This document shows, in pieces, positions 9,223 through 17,943 of a stretch of 64,000 nt of DNA (position 1 is its first letter; every line of letters starts with the position of its first letter). The DNA lies in NCBI GenBank assembly GCA_016709545.1, contig JADJMO010000013.1:186001-250000 (forward strand), written 5' to 3'. The notes under the pieces are model-generated. The model had not been told where the DNA came from. It saw only the letters and a list, made by a program, of their open reading frames with translations, and ran no database searches. A program made the translations under genes and the position numbers. The stretch comes from Myxococcales bacterium. GTDB lineage: Bacteria; Myxococcota_A; Polyangia; Polyangiales; JADJMO01.

Positions 9223-10088
9223 TCAGCAACCCGCGACGAGACGGGTCAACAGGCCCACGAACGAGGCCCGGGTCCGGTCGGCGACCTCCTGGACCTCGGT
9301 GTGCGAGAGGAGTCCTTCTGACAGGCCCGCGCCCTTGTTGGTGATGCAGGACAATGCGACGCAACGGGCGCCCATGTGGCGGAGCGCGATCACCTCGGGG
9401 ACCGTCGACATCCCGACGGCGTCGGCACCGAGCGCATGCAGCATGCGGATCTCCGCCGGGGTCTCGTAGCTCGGGCCGGAGAGCGCGGCGTAGACACCTT
9501 CCCGGAGGACGATCCCAGAAGCGTGCGCGGCCGCCCGCGCCTTGTCGCGGAGCTCGCGATCGTAGGCCACGCTCATGTCGGGGAACCGCGGCCCGAGTCG
9601 ATCGTCGTTGGGGCCGATGAGCGGGTTGCGACCGGTGAGGTTGAGGTGGTCGCGCAGGAGCATCAGGTCGCCCGGCTCGAGCGCCGGGTTGACGCCACCC
9701 GCGGCGTTGGTGAGGACGAACGTGCGACACCCCCACCGCGCGAGCGCGCGCACGGCGAACACCACCCGGTCGGGCTCGTGACCCTCGTAGGCGTGCACGC
9801 GCCCCTGCATGCACGCGATCGGCACCGAGACGCCGTCGGTCTCGACGGTCCCGAGGCACAGCGCGCCCGCGTGTCCGACGACCGCCGAGCTCGGGAAGCC
9901 CAGCTCGGCGTAGGGATCTTGCGGCCACGCTCGGCCACCGTGTCGCCGAACGCGCCGAGGCCGCTGCCGAGGACCACGGCGACGCGCGGGGCGAAGGCGC
10001 TGCCATCGGCGGTCTTCACGGCGGCGGCGTGACGGGTGAGGGCGGCGACGGCCGTGTCGAGCCGCGCGACGAGGTCGGTTTCGGACAT
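9223..10088 (-). CDS. Purine nucleoside phosphorylase, split by a one-base frame change
   Basis: This enzyme cleaves purine nucleosides with phosphate in the salvage pathway. The first 59 residues (start ATG 10088) contain the phosphate-binding VVLGSGLG at about 39-45. The remainder continues one frame over, with PYAELGFPSSAVVGHAG, TNAAGGVNPALEPGDLML and MSTVPEVIALRHMG, all typical of the trimeric PNP family. The frame changes at the CCC run (GGG at 9913-9915 on the plus strand); one additional C would restore the family sequence IPYAE and give a 288-residue protein of normal length. I favour a sequencing error, since both halves are well conserved. If the shift is real, the gene is broken. 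Confidence 0.85.
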
Positions 10089-10132
10089 CGCCGCCTCCTA
10101 GCACTTCGGAGCGCCGAGGGCCCGATCCCCGC

Positions 10133-12016
10133 TCACACTCGCTGGTTCACGCTCGCGAGGACCTGCTCGAGGGTCGCGGCGCGGAACGGCTTCTCGAGGG
10201 TGGGGTTCTCCACCTCGGCGAGGAACTGCCGCGCGCGCTCGGTCGTCGCGCCGCCCGTCATGAACACGAAGCGCGCCGCGAGCTCCGGCCGCGCCTCGCG
10301 CACCCTCGAGTGGAGGTCCATGCCCGAGACCACCGGCATGGTGAGGTCGCAGAGGATGACGTCGAAATCGCCGTCGAGGGCGTGCGCGAGGCCGCGCTCA
10401 CCGCCGAGGGCGAAGGTCACCGCGTGGTCGTCCTCGAGCAGCGCGGTGATGGAGCTCCCGATCAGGTGCTCGTCGTCCACCACGAGGACGCGCAGCCCGC
10501 GCGACCGCTCCCTCGGCGCCGCACGGACCGACGCGGAGGCGGGGGCGGAAGCGGCCCGGAGGACGACCCGCGCGATCGTCCCCTTGCCCTCGGTGCTCGA
10601 GAGCCCGATGGTCCCGCCCATCTGGTGCACCAGCGAGTGACAGACGCTGAGGCCGAGCCCGGTGCCGACGCCGGGAGCCTTGGTGGTGAAGAACGGGTCG
10701 AACACCCGCGGCAGCGTGGCCGCCGGGATCCCGACGCCGTCGTCCTCCACCTCGACGACGACCCCCTCCGCGGTCTGCCGCACGCGCACGTGGATCTCGG
10801 GCTCGACGGCGTCTGGTCGCAGCGCCTGCGCGGCGTTCACGAGCAGGTTCACGACCACCTGTTCGAGGCGGCCCGGGGTGCCGAGCGCCCACGCGGGCTC
10901 GAGCGTGCGGACCAGGCGCGCCCGACCGCGGAGGTCGTGGCCGACGAGCCGCACCGCGGCCTCGACGATCGCACACACGTCCACGGGCTTCGGCTGCACG
11001 TCGTCCTCTCCGCGCGTGAAGAGCCGCATGTCGCGCACGATCGCCGCCACGCGGTCGGCGCCCTCGCGGACCCGGTCGAGGAGCTCGAGGAGACTCGCGC
11101 GGTCGGCCGCGGGCAACGGGGCCTCGCGGATCTGCTCGTCGAGCGCCTCCGCGGACAGCGAGAGGTAGGCGAGCGGGTTGTTGATCTCGTGGGCGACCCC
11201 CGCGGCCATCGTGCCGAGCGCGGTCAGCCGATCGGCGTGCGCGATCTGCGCCTCGAGGCGGCGACGCTCGGTGAGGTCGCGGCCGAACCCGAGCACGAGG
11301 GGCTCGCCGCGGTCCATCAGCACGCGGGAGGCGATCTCGATGACCACCTCTTCGCCGTTCGCGCGGCGACCGCGGTACTCGCGGGGAGGCAGCACCGTGC
11401 CCTCGCGGATCATCTCGGTGATCCGCTGCCCCATCGCGGCGAGCTCCTCGGGGGGCAGGATGCGCGACCAGTCGAGCCCGAGGAGCTCGCCCTTGCCGTA
11501 CCCGAGGCAACGCTCGGCGGCCTCGTTGGCGTAGGAGATGGAGCCTCGGCGGGTCATCACGACGGCGTCGTTGGCGGCCTCGACGAGCGTGCGGAAGCGC
11601 GCCTCGGACTCGGCGAGGGCCCGCAGCGCCTGCTCGCGCTCGCTCACGTCGTAGAAGAACGAGACGGTGACCTTGCGACCCCCGAGCTCGATCTGGGAGA
11701 TGGAGCTCGAGATGGGCACGCGCGCACCGTCGGCGCGGACGACGACGGTCTCGAACGTGCGGCCGTCGACGTCCTGTTCGGCCTTGCCGAGGTGCGCGAG
11801 CAACTCCGCGCGCGCCTCGGGAGCCACGTTGTCGAGGGCGTTGCGGGTCGCGAGCTGCTCGCGCGACCAGCCGAGGATCGCGACGGCTCGATCGCTCAGG
11901 AAGACGTTGTGCACCTGGTCGCCGACGATCTCGGTGACCCCCACCCCGAGTCCCGCGGCGTCGGCCGCCGAGAGGAGCGCGTCGGAGAGCCCCTCGAGGA
12001 CGGTACCGTGCCCCAT
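10133..12016 (-). CDS. Hybrid sensor histidine kinase with two PAS domains and a C-terminal receiver
   Basis: The 627-residue protein has two PAS domains (about residues 15-130 and 135-260). A HisKA domain follows with H276 in VAHEINNPLAYL, then an HATPase domain (DDGVGIPAATLPRVFDPFFTTK, GTGLGLSV). The C-terminal receiver has the acidic pair in VLVVDDE and the phosphoacceptor Asp in VILCDLTMP. No membrane segment is visible, so it is probably a cytoplasmic sensor relaying phosphate to its own receiver. I place the start at ATG 12016; an upstream start at 12079 would overlap the divergent FliO-like gene. No dedicated output regulator lies next to it. Confidence 0.88.
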   Translation of the reverse strand: MGHGTVLEGLSDALLSAADAAGLGVGVTEIVGDQVHNVFLSDRAVAILGWSREQLATRNALDNVAPEARAELLAHLGKAEQDVDGRTFETVVVRADGARVPISSSISQIELGGRKVTVSFFYDVSEREQALRALAESEARFRTLVEAANDAVVMTRRGSISYANEAAERCLGYGKGELLGLDWSRILPPEELAAMGQRITEMIREGTVLPPREYRGRRANGEEVVIEIASRVLMDRGEPLVLGFGRDLTERRRLEAQIAHADRLTALGTMAAGVAHEINNPLAYLSLSAEALDEQIREAPLPAADRASLLELLDRVREGADRVAAIVRDMRLFTRGEDDVQPKPVDVCAIVEAAVRLVGHDLRGRARLVRTLEPAWALGTPGRLEQVVVNLLVNAAQALRPDAVEPEIHVRVRQTAEGVVVEVEDDGVGIPAATLPRVFDPFFTTKAPGVGTGLGLSVCHSLVHQMGGTIGLSSTEGKGTIARVVLRAASAPASASVRAAPRERSRGLRVLVVDDEHLIGSSITALLEDDHAVTFALGGERGLAHALDGDFDVILCDLTMPVVSGMDLHSRVREARPELAARFVFMTGGATTERARQFLAEVENPTLEKPFRAATLEQVLASVNQRV

Positions 12017-12077
12017 CCACCCCAAGGTAACAGAGGTGCGGTCGACGTGGACAGCCCCGCCGGCGTAGGCTCGGCCC

Positions 12078-12461
12078 ATGTCTCCGGAGGCGACCTACGT
12101 CCTCGAGTCGCTCGCCACGGTGACCGTGTTCGCCGGCGCGCTCTACCTGGCCACGATGGGCCTACGGCGGATCGGCGCGACCGGCGCCGAGGTGGGCCCG
12201 CTCGAGATCCTCGCGCGAAAGCCGCTCGACGCGCGGAAGGCGATCTACCTCGTGCGGGTCGGGCGGCGGGTGCTCGTGGTGGGCGCGACCGACGCTGGCC
12301 TCACCCGGCTCGGGTCGACCAGCCTCGACAGCATCCGGGCCGAGCTCGCGCAGGAGCCCCCGCGACCGAGGGGGTTCGCCGCCGTGCTCGGCAAGGTGCT
12401 CGCCCGTCCCCCGAGGGTCGAGCCTCCGAGGGTGGAGCCCGAGAAGGACGAAGAGGCCTAG
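12078..12461 (+). CDS. FliO-like small membrane protein
   Basis: The 127-residue protein has one N-terminal membrane segment (about residues 8-28). A domain resembling the FliO cytoplasmic part follows: LEILARKPLDARKAIYLVRVGRRVLVVGATDAGLTRLG matches the family pattern, in which a short beta-rich region holds a 'LVRVG..LLLG.T..G' core. A charged Pro/Arg/Glu tail follows. FliO helps assemble the FliP pore of flagellar and type III export gates. No other flagellar gene is in the window, so this is an orphan or has been co-opted. Its stop codon overlaps that of the convergent methyltransferase gene within CTAG. Confidence 0.6.
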   Translation: MSPEATYVLESLATVTVFAGALYLATMGLRRIGATGAEVGPLEILARKPLDARKAIYLVRVGRRVLVVGATDAGLTRLGSTSLDSIRAELAQEPPRPRGFAAVLGKVLARPPRVEPPRVEPEKDEEA

Positions 12462-13624
12462 CGGAGCACGCAGAACTCGAGGTAGCGGCCCTCGGGGAAG
12501 CCGGGCAGCACCGGGTGATCGCCCGCGGCGCCGCGGATCTCGGTGAGCCGCAGGTCGTCGCGACCGAGGGTGTCGTCGGTCAGCGTCTGCAGGAAGTCCT
12601 CGAGCGACACGTGGCTCGAGCACGACGCCGCGCACAGCACCCCGCCTTCGGCGAGCACCGCCGCGCAAGCCGCGTGCAGCTTGCGGTACGAGGTGAGCGC
12701 GCGCGCGTGGGTGGCCGCGCTGGGCGCCATGTTGGGCGGGTCGCAGACCACGAGGTCCCAGCGCTCGTTGCGCTCCTTCGCGCGGTCGAGGAACGACCAC
12801 ACGTCGGCGGTCACGAAGGCGTGCGCCGTCGGGTCGACGCCCGCGCGCTTGAACGAGGCCTGCGCGGTGGCGTGGGCGCCCGACGCCACGTCGACCGAGG
12901 TGACCTTCTTCGCCCCGCCCAGGGCCGCGTGCAGCGAGAACCCGCCCGCGTAGGAGAACAGGTTGAGCACACGCCGCCCGCGGGCGAGCGCCCCGACGCG
13001 CACGCGGTTCTCGCGCTGGTCGAGGAAGGCGCCGGTCTTCTGTCCGCGCACCAGGTCGACCTCGTAGGGCACCCCGTGCTCGCGCACGCCGATCGGCGCC
13101 TTCGGCAGGTCGCCGAACAGGACCTCGACCTTCACCGCGGCGTTCTTCTCGGTGCGGCGGCGCAGCAGCGTGCGGACGCCGATGCGCGCGAGCCGCTCCT
13201 CGAGGCCCCGCGCGAGGCCCTCGAGGTGGGGCTCGAGCGCGCCGCCGTCGAGGCGCAGGACGGCGTGGTCCGCGTAGCGGTCGAGCACGACACCGGGCGC
13301 CCGATCGCCCTCTCCGTGCACGAGGCGGTAGGCGTCGGTGTCGCCGAGATCGAGCGCGCGGCGCAGCGAGAGGGCCTGGTCGAGGCGCTCGAGGAGGAAC
13401 CGGGTGTCGAGGGGCTTGCCGCTGGTCCGGGACCAGACGCGGGCCACGAGCGGCGAGCCGGGCTCGAGCAGCGCCCGACCCAGCACCGCGCCCTCGGCGT
13501 CGTGGAGCGTGGCGGCGTCGCCCGGCTGGTGACGGGACAGATCGCCCCGCAGCTGGTCGCGATAGACCCAGGGGTGTCCGCGGCGGACGGCCATCGCGGC
13601 CTTGGTGGAGACCACGAGGGCCAC
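12458..13624 (-). CDS. rlmI: RlmI-type 23S rRNA cytosine-5 methyltransferase
   Basis: The 388-residue protein has an N-terminal PUA-like domain (residues 1-75, with RRGHPWVYRDQL). A Rossmann methyltransferase domain follows, with RVLNLFSYAGGFSLHAALGG as the SAM site, DLVVCDPPNM as motif IV, and the family's late Cys motif AASCSSHVSLEDF. RlmI methylates C1962 of 23S rRNA in E. coli; this one belongs to the same family, though its precise target is inferred. It uses a GTG start at 13624. It is convergent with the FliO-like gene and their stops overlap. Confidence 0.85.
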   Translation of the reverse strand: MALVVSTKAAMAVRRGHPWVYRDQLRGDLSRHQPGDAATLHDAEGAVLGRALLEPGSPLVARVWSRTSGKPLDTRFLLERLDQALSLRRALDLGDTDAYRLVHGEGDRAPGVVLDRYADHAVLRLDGGALEPHLEGLARGLEERLARIGVRTLLRRRTEKNAAVKVEVLFGDLPKAPIGVREHGVPYEVDLVRGQKTGAFLDQRENRVRVGALARGRRVLNLFSYAGGFSLHAALGGAKKVTSVDVASGAHATAQASFKRAGVDPTAHAFVTADVWSFLDRAKERNERWDLVVCDPPNMAPSAATHARALTSYRKLHAACAAVLAEGGVLCAASCSSHVSLEDFLQTLTDDTLGRDDLRLTEIRGAAGDHPVLPGFPEGRYLEFCVLR

Positions 13625-13717
13625 GGGGCTCGGTTAGCACGCACCCTGCGGCATGGACACCTACCCGATCGCCGCGTAGGCTTTCCGCTGGCCGTTCGGA
13701 CCGGAGGACTCCCACCC

Positions 13718-14500
13718 GTGCTTCAGCGTCAGTCTCTAGGTCGACATCTAAAGTACGGTTTGCGGTCCCTGGGCGTGTGCGCGCTGGTCGCGCCGCTCAT
13801 GAGTCTGGGTGCGGGCGCGTGCTCCTCGCCGACCGCCAAGTCGGGTGGTGAGAACGGCGCGGGCGCCCCGATCGGCGAGATCCGCGACACCAGCATCACG
13901 CACGAGGACTGCCCGACCGCCGGCAAGCAGGTCAAGACCAGCAAGCCGCAGAGCTCCTTCTCGTCCAACAAGTCCTACGTGAGCCACGTGTTCGACAACG
14001 GCCGCGAGGTCTGCTCGTTCGCCGATCTCGACGGCGACGGCATCGTCGACCTGTGGACCTTCTTCGGCCCCGACGGCAAGATCCGCCGGCGCGAGGCCTC
14101 CTACGGCGTCACCAAGGGCATCGACGAGATCGCGGTCTACAAGGACGGCGAGGTCGATCTGGTCCTCCGCGAGACCAACTTCGACGGCAAGATCGACACC
14201 TGGGACTACTACGAGGCCGGCAAGCTCGCCCGGCGCGAACGCGACAAGTCCGGCGCCGGCCGCGTCGAGGAGTGGTGGACCTTCGAGCCGCCGGGCAGCG
14301 ACAACGCCACGATCATCCCGGCCGACCCGCGCACGGGCAAGCCCGATCCGTCGCAGACCATCAAGCTCGGCGCCCCGGTTGCTCCGAAGGCCAGCGCGCC
14401 GCCGGTGATGACCAAGCCCACGGCGTCGCCGCCGCCTTCCACGACGGCCTCCACGACGGCTGCCCCTTCCGCGTCCGCCAGCGCAAAGAAAGGCAAGTGA
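13718..14500 (+). CDS. Lipoprotein with DxDGD-type repeats, first of a tandem pair
   Basis: The GTG at 13718 sits 10 bases after GGAGG and gives a lipoprotein signal ending in SLGAGAC, so I chose it over upstream open coding. The 260-residue protein contains repeats such as FADLDGDGIVDLWTFFGPDGK, VYKDGEVD and NFDGKIDTWDYYEAGK. These are EF-hand-like, Asp-rich units with a conserved Trp/Tyr pattern, similar to toxin-immunity-like or FG-GAP-like repeat proteins. It ends with an Ala/Pro/Ser/Thr-rich, Lys-capped tail. It overlaps the next gene (TGATG) and shares its repeat design, so the two are paralogues in one operon. The function is unknown. Confidence 0.75.
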   Translation: MLQRQSLGRHLKYGLRSLGVCALVAPLMSLGAGACSSPTAKSGGENGAGAPIGEIRDTSITHEDCPTAGKQVKTSKPQSSFSSNKSYVSHVFDNGREVCSFADLDGDGIVDLWTFFGPDGKIRRREASYGVTKGIDEIAVYKDGEVDLVLRETNFDGKIDTWDYYEAGKLARRERDKSGAGRVEEWWTFEPPGSDNATIIPADPRTGKPDPSQTIKLGAPVAPKASAPPVMTKPTASPPPSTTASTTAAPSASASAKKGK

Positions 14501-15255
14501 TGCGCCGCCTCCTGTTCGCCGCCGGTCTCGCCTCGCTCGCGTTCGTCGCCGCGTGCGGACCGAGCAAGAAGAACGACCTCGCCAAGACGCCGCCGAAGAT
14601 GGCCGAGAAGGACAAGTTCAAGGCGGCCACGCGCTGCGAGAGCAACAAGGCGGGCGTCGAGCTCAGCTACCACGACCTCGCGGGCACCGGCAAAGCCGAC
14701 ATGGTCGAGGTGATCTCGTACAACAAGGCCGGCGGCGGCACGAGCAACGTGGGCCACGTGGTCTGCATGGAGCTCGACACGAATCACGACGGCGCGCTCG
14801 ATCTCATCCGCGTGTTCGACGACAAGGGCGCCCTCGAGTCCGAAGAGGCCGACCGCAACTACGACGGCAAGAGCGACATCTGGATCTCGTACAAGGACGG
14901 GCTGATCGCCAAGCAGGCCTTCGACACCACGTTCAGCGGCAAGCCCAACGAGTTCCACTACTACAAGGACGGCAAGCTCAAGCGCATCGAGCGCGACCGC
15001 AACGTCGACGGCAACATCGACGTCTGGGAGTACTACGTCAACGACCGCCTCGAGCGCATGGGCGTCGACAGCGACTTCAACGGCAAGATCGACATCTGGT
15101 ACCGCGACGAGGTCGCGCGCGCCGAGTCCAAGAAGCTCTCCGGCGGCGGCACGCCTGCCGCCACGCCGTCCTCGACCGGCTCGGTCGGCCCCACGCCGTC
15201 CGTCGCCCCGAGCACGAGCGGCAGCGTGAAGAAGAAGTCCAAGGACGCCGAGTAG
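14500..15255 (+). CDS. Lipoprotein with DxDGD-type repeats, second of a tandem pair
   Basis: The 251-residue protein starts at the ATG overlapping the stop of its paralogue by one base. The signal MRRLLFAAGLASLAFVAAC gives a clear lipobox. Repeats include DTNHDGALDLIRVFDDKG, NYDGKSDIWISYKDG, NVDGNIDVWEYYVNDR and DFNGKIDIWYRD, about 28-38 residues apart. A Pro/Ser/Thr-rich Lys tail ends the protein, as in the upstream copy. The spacing suggests a solenoid that binds cations. Tight coupling suggests that both lipoproteins are made together and may act together. Confidence 0.78.
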   Translation: MRRLLFAAGLASLAFVAACGPSKKNDLAKTPPKMAEKDKFKAATRCESNKAGVELSYHDLAGTGKADMVEVISYNKAGGGTSNVGHVVCMELDTNHDGALDLIRVFDDKGALESEEADRNYDGKSDIWISYKDGLIAKQAFDTTFSGKPNEFHYYKDGKLKRIERDRNVDGNIDVWEYYVNDRLERMGVDSDFNGKIDIWYRDEVARAESKKLSGGGTPAATPSSTGSVGPTPSVAPSTSGSVKKKSKDAE

Positions 15256-15262
15256 CTGCCGG

Positions 15263-15613
15263 TCAGGGCACGCGTCGCAGCGCGATCGATCCTGGTTCGT
15301 GCGGCGGCAGGTCGATCATCACCACCTCGTAGGACACGCCGCCGAGGGTGAGGCGGGTGCCGACGACCACGAACTCGTGGCGGCTCGGCTCGCCGTCTCT
15401 CCAGATCGAGAGCTGGGCCGACGGCTGCTTGCGCACCACGCCGTCGGGGCCAGCGAGGGATCGCTCCCAGAGATTGCTGACGCCGACGCGGTGGCCCTCG
15501 AGCGTCCCCACGCAGGTCTCGCAGATGGCCGTGGCGCCAGCGGGCACGGGCGGGCGCACCCGCGGCGGAGGAGCGCACGCGACCAGCGCGATCGAGAGTA
15601 CGAACCAGCGCAT
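15263..15613 (-). CDS. Small lipoprotein of unknown function
   Basis: The 116-residue protein has a signal MRWFVLSIALVAC with a lipobox. The mature part contains a CETC pair (ICETCVGTLEGHRVGV) and a beta-rich domain ending in a Pro/Arg tail. The ATG at 15613 overlaps the stop of the upstream beta-lactamase-fold gene by one base (TGATG), so translation is probably coupled. I recognise no family. The two cysteines could bind metal or form a disulphide; this is speculation. Confidence 0.65.
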   Translation of the reverse strand: MRWFVLSIALVACAPPPRVRPPVPAGATAICETCVGTLEGHRVGVSNLWERSLAGPDGVVRKQPSAQLSIWRDGEPSRHEFVVVGTRLTLGGVSYEVVMIDLPPHEPGSIALRRVP

Positions 15614-16674
15614 CACGGGAGTATGCGCGCGAGGACCGCGTCGTGCACGCGGGGGCGGGCGGCGCGGAGGCGGTCGTTCGCCCGCGTCGGGTGCACCCGG
15701 TTGGTGAGGAGCACGAACACGAGCGCCTGATCGGGGTCGATCCACACGCTCGTGCCAGTGAAGCCGAGGTGCCCGAACGTGCGCGCGCCGAAGCGCCGAC
15801 CGCTCGACGGAGCCGGGCCGCTACGCCCGTCCCAGCCGAGGCGATGGGTGCCGCCTTCTCGCGGCCGGATGGCCTCGTTCGCGAGCGCCGCGGGCAGTCG
15901 ACCGTGTCCCGCGAGCGAGGCGAGCCACGACTCACCGAACGCGACGAGCTGCTCCGCGGTGGCGAAGGCGCCCGCGTGCCCCGGGTCGCCGCCCGCCTCC
16001 TCCAGCGCGAAGGCATTCTCGTCGTGCACGCGCCCGCGGATCACGCCCCCCCGCCACGCGACGTCCTCGGTGGGCACGACCGACACGAGCTCGGGCGGAG
16101 GCCCGCCGATCCCCGTGTGGGCGCGCCAGAGCTCGGGGAGCGGGCCCAGGCGCCGCGCCAGCATCGCGCCGAGGAGCACGTAGCCGAGGTCGGAGTAGAC
16201 CTCGCCCACCCCCTGGTCTCGTCGGGAGGCGGCGCGCAGGAGCAGGCTCGCGAGGGGCGGCAACGCGAGCATCGGCGTCGAGCGTTCCGGGGTGAACGAG
16301 AGCGATGCGTCGCGGTAGAGCGCCCCCCACGCAGGGAGGCCCGCGCGGTGCGAGAGGAGCTCGTGCACCCGGGCGCCGGCCGCGGGTGTCCCAGCGAGCT
16401 CCGGCAGCACCTCGGCGACGGACGTGTCGAGCGAGAGCTCTCCGCGCGCCACCGCGGCGAGGGCCACGGTCGCGGTGAGCGGCTTGGTGACCGACGCGAG
16501 GTCGAAGACCAATGGGTGCGAGACACCGTCGCGGGTCACCGCTGCGACGGAGCGCTGGCCGTCGACGGAGACCGCCACGGCGCAGCTGGTGGCGACGGCC
16601 GATTCGACGATCTCGGCCGCGATCACCTCGACGAGGCGAGGCTCACCGGCCGATGTGGGGGCGGGTACGCGCAT
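15613..16674 (-). CDS. Serine beta-lactamase-fold hydrolase (class C/esterase type)
   Basis: The 353-residue protein has the family's motifs: SxxK in FDLASVTKPLTATVALA, the Tyr motif YSDLGYVLLG, and the late FGHLGFTGTS in place of KTG. Enzymes of this fold include class C beta-lactamases, peptidoglycan peptidases and esterases; the substrate here cannot be told. No signal peptide is obvious, so it may be cytoplasmic. I chose ATG 16674. It is transcribed divergently from pilC, with a 54-base gap between them. Confidence 0.8.
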   Translation of the reverse strand: MRVPAPTSAGEPRLVEVIAAEIVESAVATSCAVAVSVDGQRSVAAVTRDGVSHPLVFDLASVTKPLTATVALAAVARGELSLDTSVAEVLPELAGTPAAGARVHELLSHRAGLPAWGALYRDASLSFTPERSTPMLALPPLASLLLRAASRRDQGVGEVYSDLGYVLLGAMLARRLGPLPELWRAHTGIGGPPPELVSVVPTEDVAWRGGVIRGRVHDENAFALEEAGGDPGHAGAFATAEQLVAFGESWLASLAGHGRLPAALANEAIRPREGGTHRLGWDGRSGPAPSSGRRFGARTFGHLGFTGTSVWIDPDQALVFVLLTNRVHPTRANDRLRAARPRVHDAVLARILP

Positions 16675-16687
16675 CACCACGCCGTTT

Positions 16688-16717
16688 TTGACCCTTCTCG
16701 GTCGGGATCGGTAGACT
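16688..16717 (+). promoter_or_regulatory. Possible sigma-70-type promoter of pilC
   Basis: TTGACC (16688-16693) and TAGACT (16712-16717) lie 18 bases apart, close to the consensus boxes TTGACA and TATAAT and unusually AT-rich for this genome. Transcription would begin about 5 bases before the pilC ATG, giving an almost leaderless message. I see no ribosome site upstream of the ATG, which fits. Confidence 0.4.
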
Positions 16718-16728
16718 GGTCGCAGCGC

Positions 16729-17940
16729 ATGGCGGAGTTTGCATGGGAGGCACGCGCGCGCACCGGCGAGGTGCGCAAGGGCGTGATGGAGGCCGACAAC
16801 GAGGTCACGGTCCAGAACCGGCTTCGCCAGCAGCAGTTGAACCCGATCAAGGTCAAGAAGAAGGCCAAAGAGTTCAACATCGTCATCGGGTCGGGCGTCG
16901 ACAACAAGGAGCTCGTCCAGTTCACGCGCCAGTTCGCCACGATGATCGACGCGGGTCTGCCGCTCGTCCAGTGCCTGGACATCCTCGCCAACCAGACCCC
17001 GAACAAGATCTTCGCGGCCGCCCTCAAGGACATCAAGAACACCGTCGAGGGCGGCTCCACGTTCAGCGACGCGCTGCGCCGCCACCCCAAGATCTTCGAC
17101 GAGCTCTACGTCAACCTGGTCCAGGCCGGCGAGCTCGGCGGCATCCTCGACACCATCTTGAACCGCCTCGCGGTCTACATCGAGAAGCGCGTCAAGCTCG
17201 TGCGCCAGGTGAAGGGCGCGCTGACCTACCCGATCGCCGTCATCTGCATCGCGGGCGGCGTCATGGTCGTCCTGATGACCTTCGTCATCCCCGCCTTCGA
17301 GAACATGTTCAAGGACTTCGGCAGCAAGGACGGCTTGCCGAAGATCACCCAGGTCGTCATCGACATCTCGAAGGGCTTCATCGGCAACATCCACTGGATC
17401 ACGCTGGCCACGATCGCCCTCGTCGTCGGCACCACCTACACCTACCGCACGCCCCGCGGGAAGCGCGTCTTCCACCGCGCGATGCTCTCGTTCCCGATCT
17501 TCGGCCCCTTGTTCCAGAAGATCGCGGTCGCGCGCTTCACCCGCACCCTCGGCACGCTGCTCTCGTCCGGCGTGCCGATCATGGACGCCCTCGAGGTCGT
17601 GGCCAAGACCGCCGGCAACGTGATCGTCGAGGAGGCGATCATGTACGTCCCCGCCAAGATCGCCGAGGGCAAGAACATGGTCGAGCCGCTCGCCGAGCGG
17701 AAGGTGTTCCCTGGCATGGTCGTGCAGATGCTCGGCGTCGGCGAACAGACCGGCGCGCTCGACACCATGCTCGGCAAGATCGCCGACTTCTACGAAGAGG
17801 AGGTCGACGTCGCGGTCGCGGCGCTCACCTCGCTGCTCGAGCCGCTCCTCATGGTCGGCGTCGGTGGCATGGTCGGCACCGTCATGGTCGCCATGTACCT
17901 CCCGATCTTCAGCATCGCCGGCAAGATCAAGGCGGACTGA
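16729..17940 (+). CDS. pilC: Type IV pilus inner-membrane platform protein PilC
   Basis: The 403-residue protein matches PilC/GspF. It has two repeated cytoplasmic GspF domains (FTRQFATMIDAGLPLVQCLDIL and FTRTLGTLLSSGVPIMDALEVV) and three membrane segments. Its family-typical features include VKGALTYPIAVICIA and the C-terminal LLEPLLMVGVGGMVGTVMVAMYLPIFS. PilC links the PilB and PilT motors to the pilin rod. In myxobacteria the system powers S-motility. It is followed after 3 bases by a pilS-like kinase gene, so both are probably co-transcribed. Confidence 0.95.
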   Translation: MAEFAWEARARTGEVRKGVMEADNEVTVQNRLRQQQLNPIKVKKKAKEFNIVIGSGVDNKELVQFTRQFATMIDAGLPLVQCLDILANQTPNKIFAAALKDIKNTVEGGSTFSDALRRHPKIFDELYVNLVQAGELGGILDTILNRLAVYIEKRVKLVRQVKGALTYPIAVICIAGGVMVVLMTFVIPAFENMFKDFGSKDGLPKITQVVIDISKGFIGNIHWITLATIALVVGTTYTYRTPRGKRVFHRAMLSFPIFGPLFQKIAVARFTRTLGTLLSSGVPIMDALEVVAKTAGNVIVEEAIMYVPAKIAEGKNMVEPLAERKVFPGMVVQMLGVGEQTGALDTMLGKIADFYEEEVDVAVAALTSLLEPLLMVGVGGMVGTVMVAMYLPIFSIAGKIKAD

Positions 17941-17943
17941 CGC

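Noticed and set aside
9223..10088. Purine nucleoside phosphorylase as a real pseudogene
   Set aside because: Both halves are intact and conserved, with one base missing at a CCC run, like other breaks in this window; sequence error is the simpler reading.
10310..13717. Long plus-strand open frame upstream of the lipoprotein at 13718
   Set aside because: It lies opposite two clear genes (hybrid kinase and RlmI) and has no family resemblance; only its 3' end is real coding sequence.
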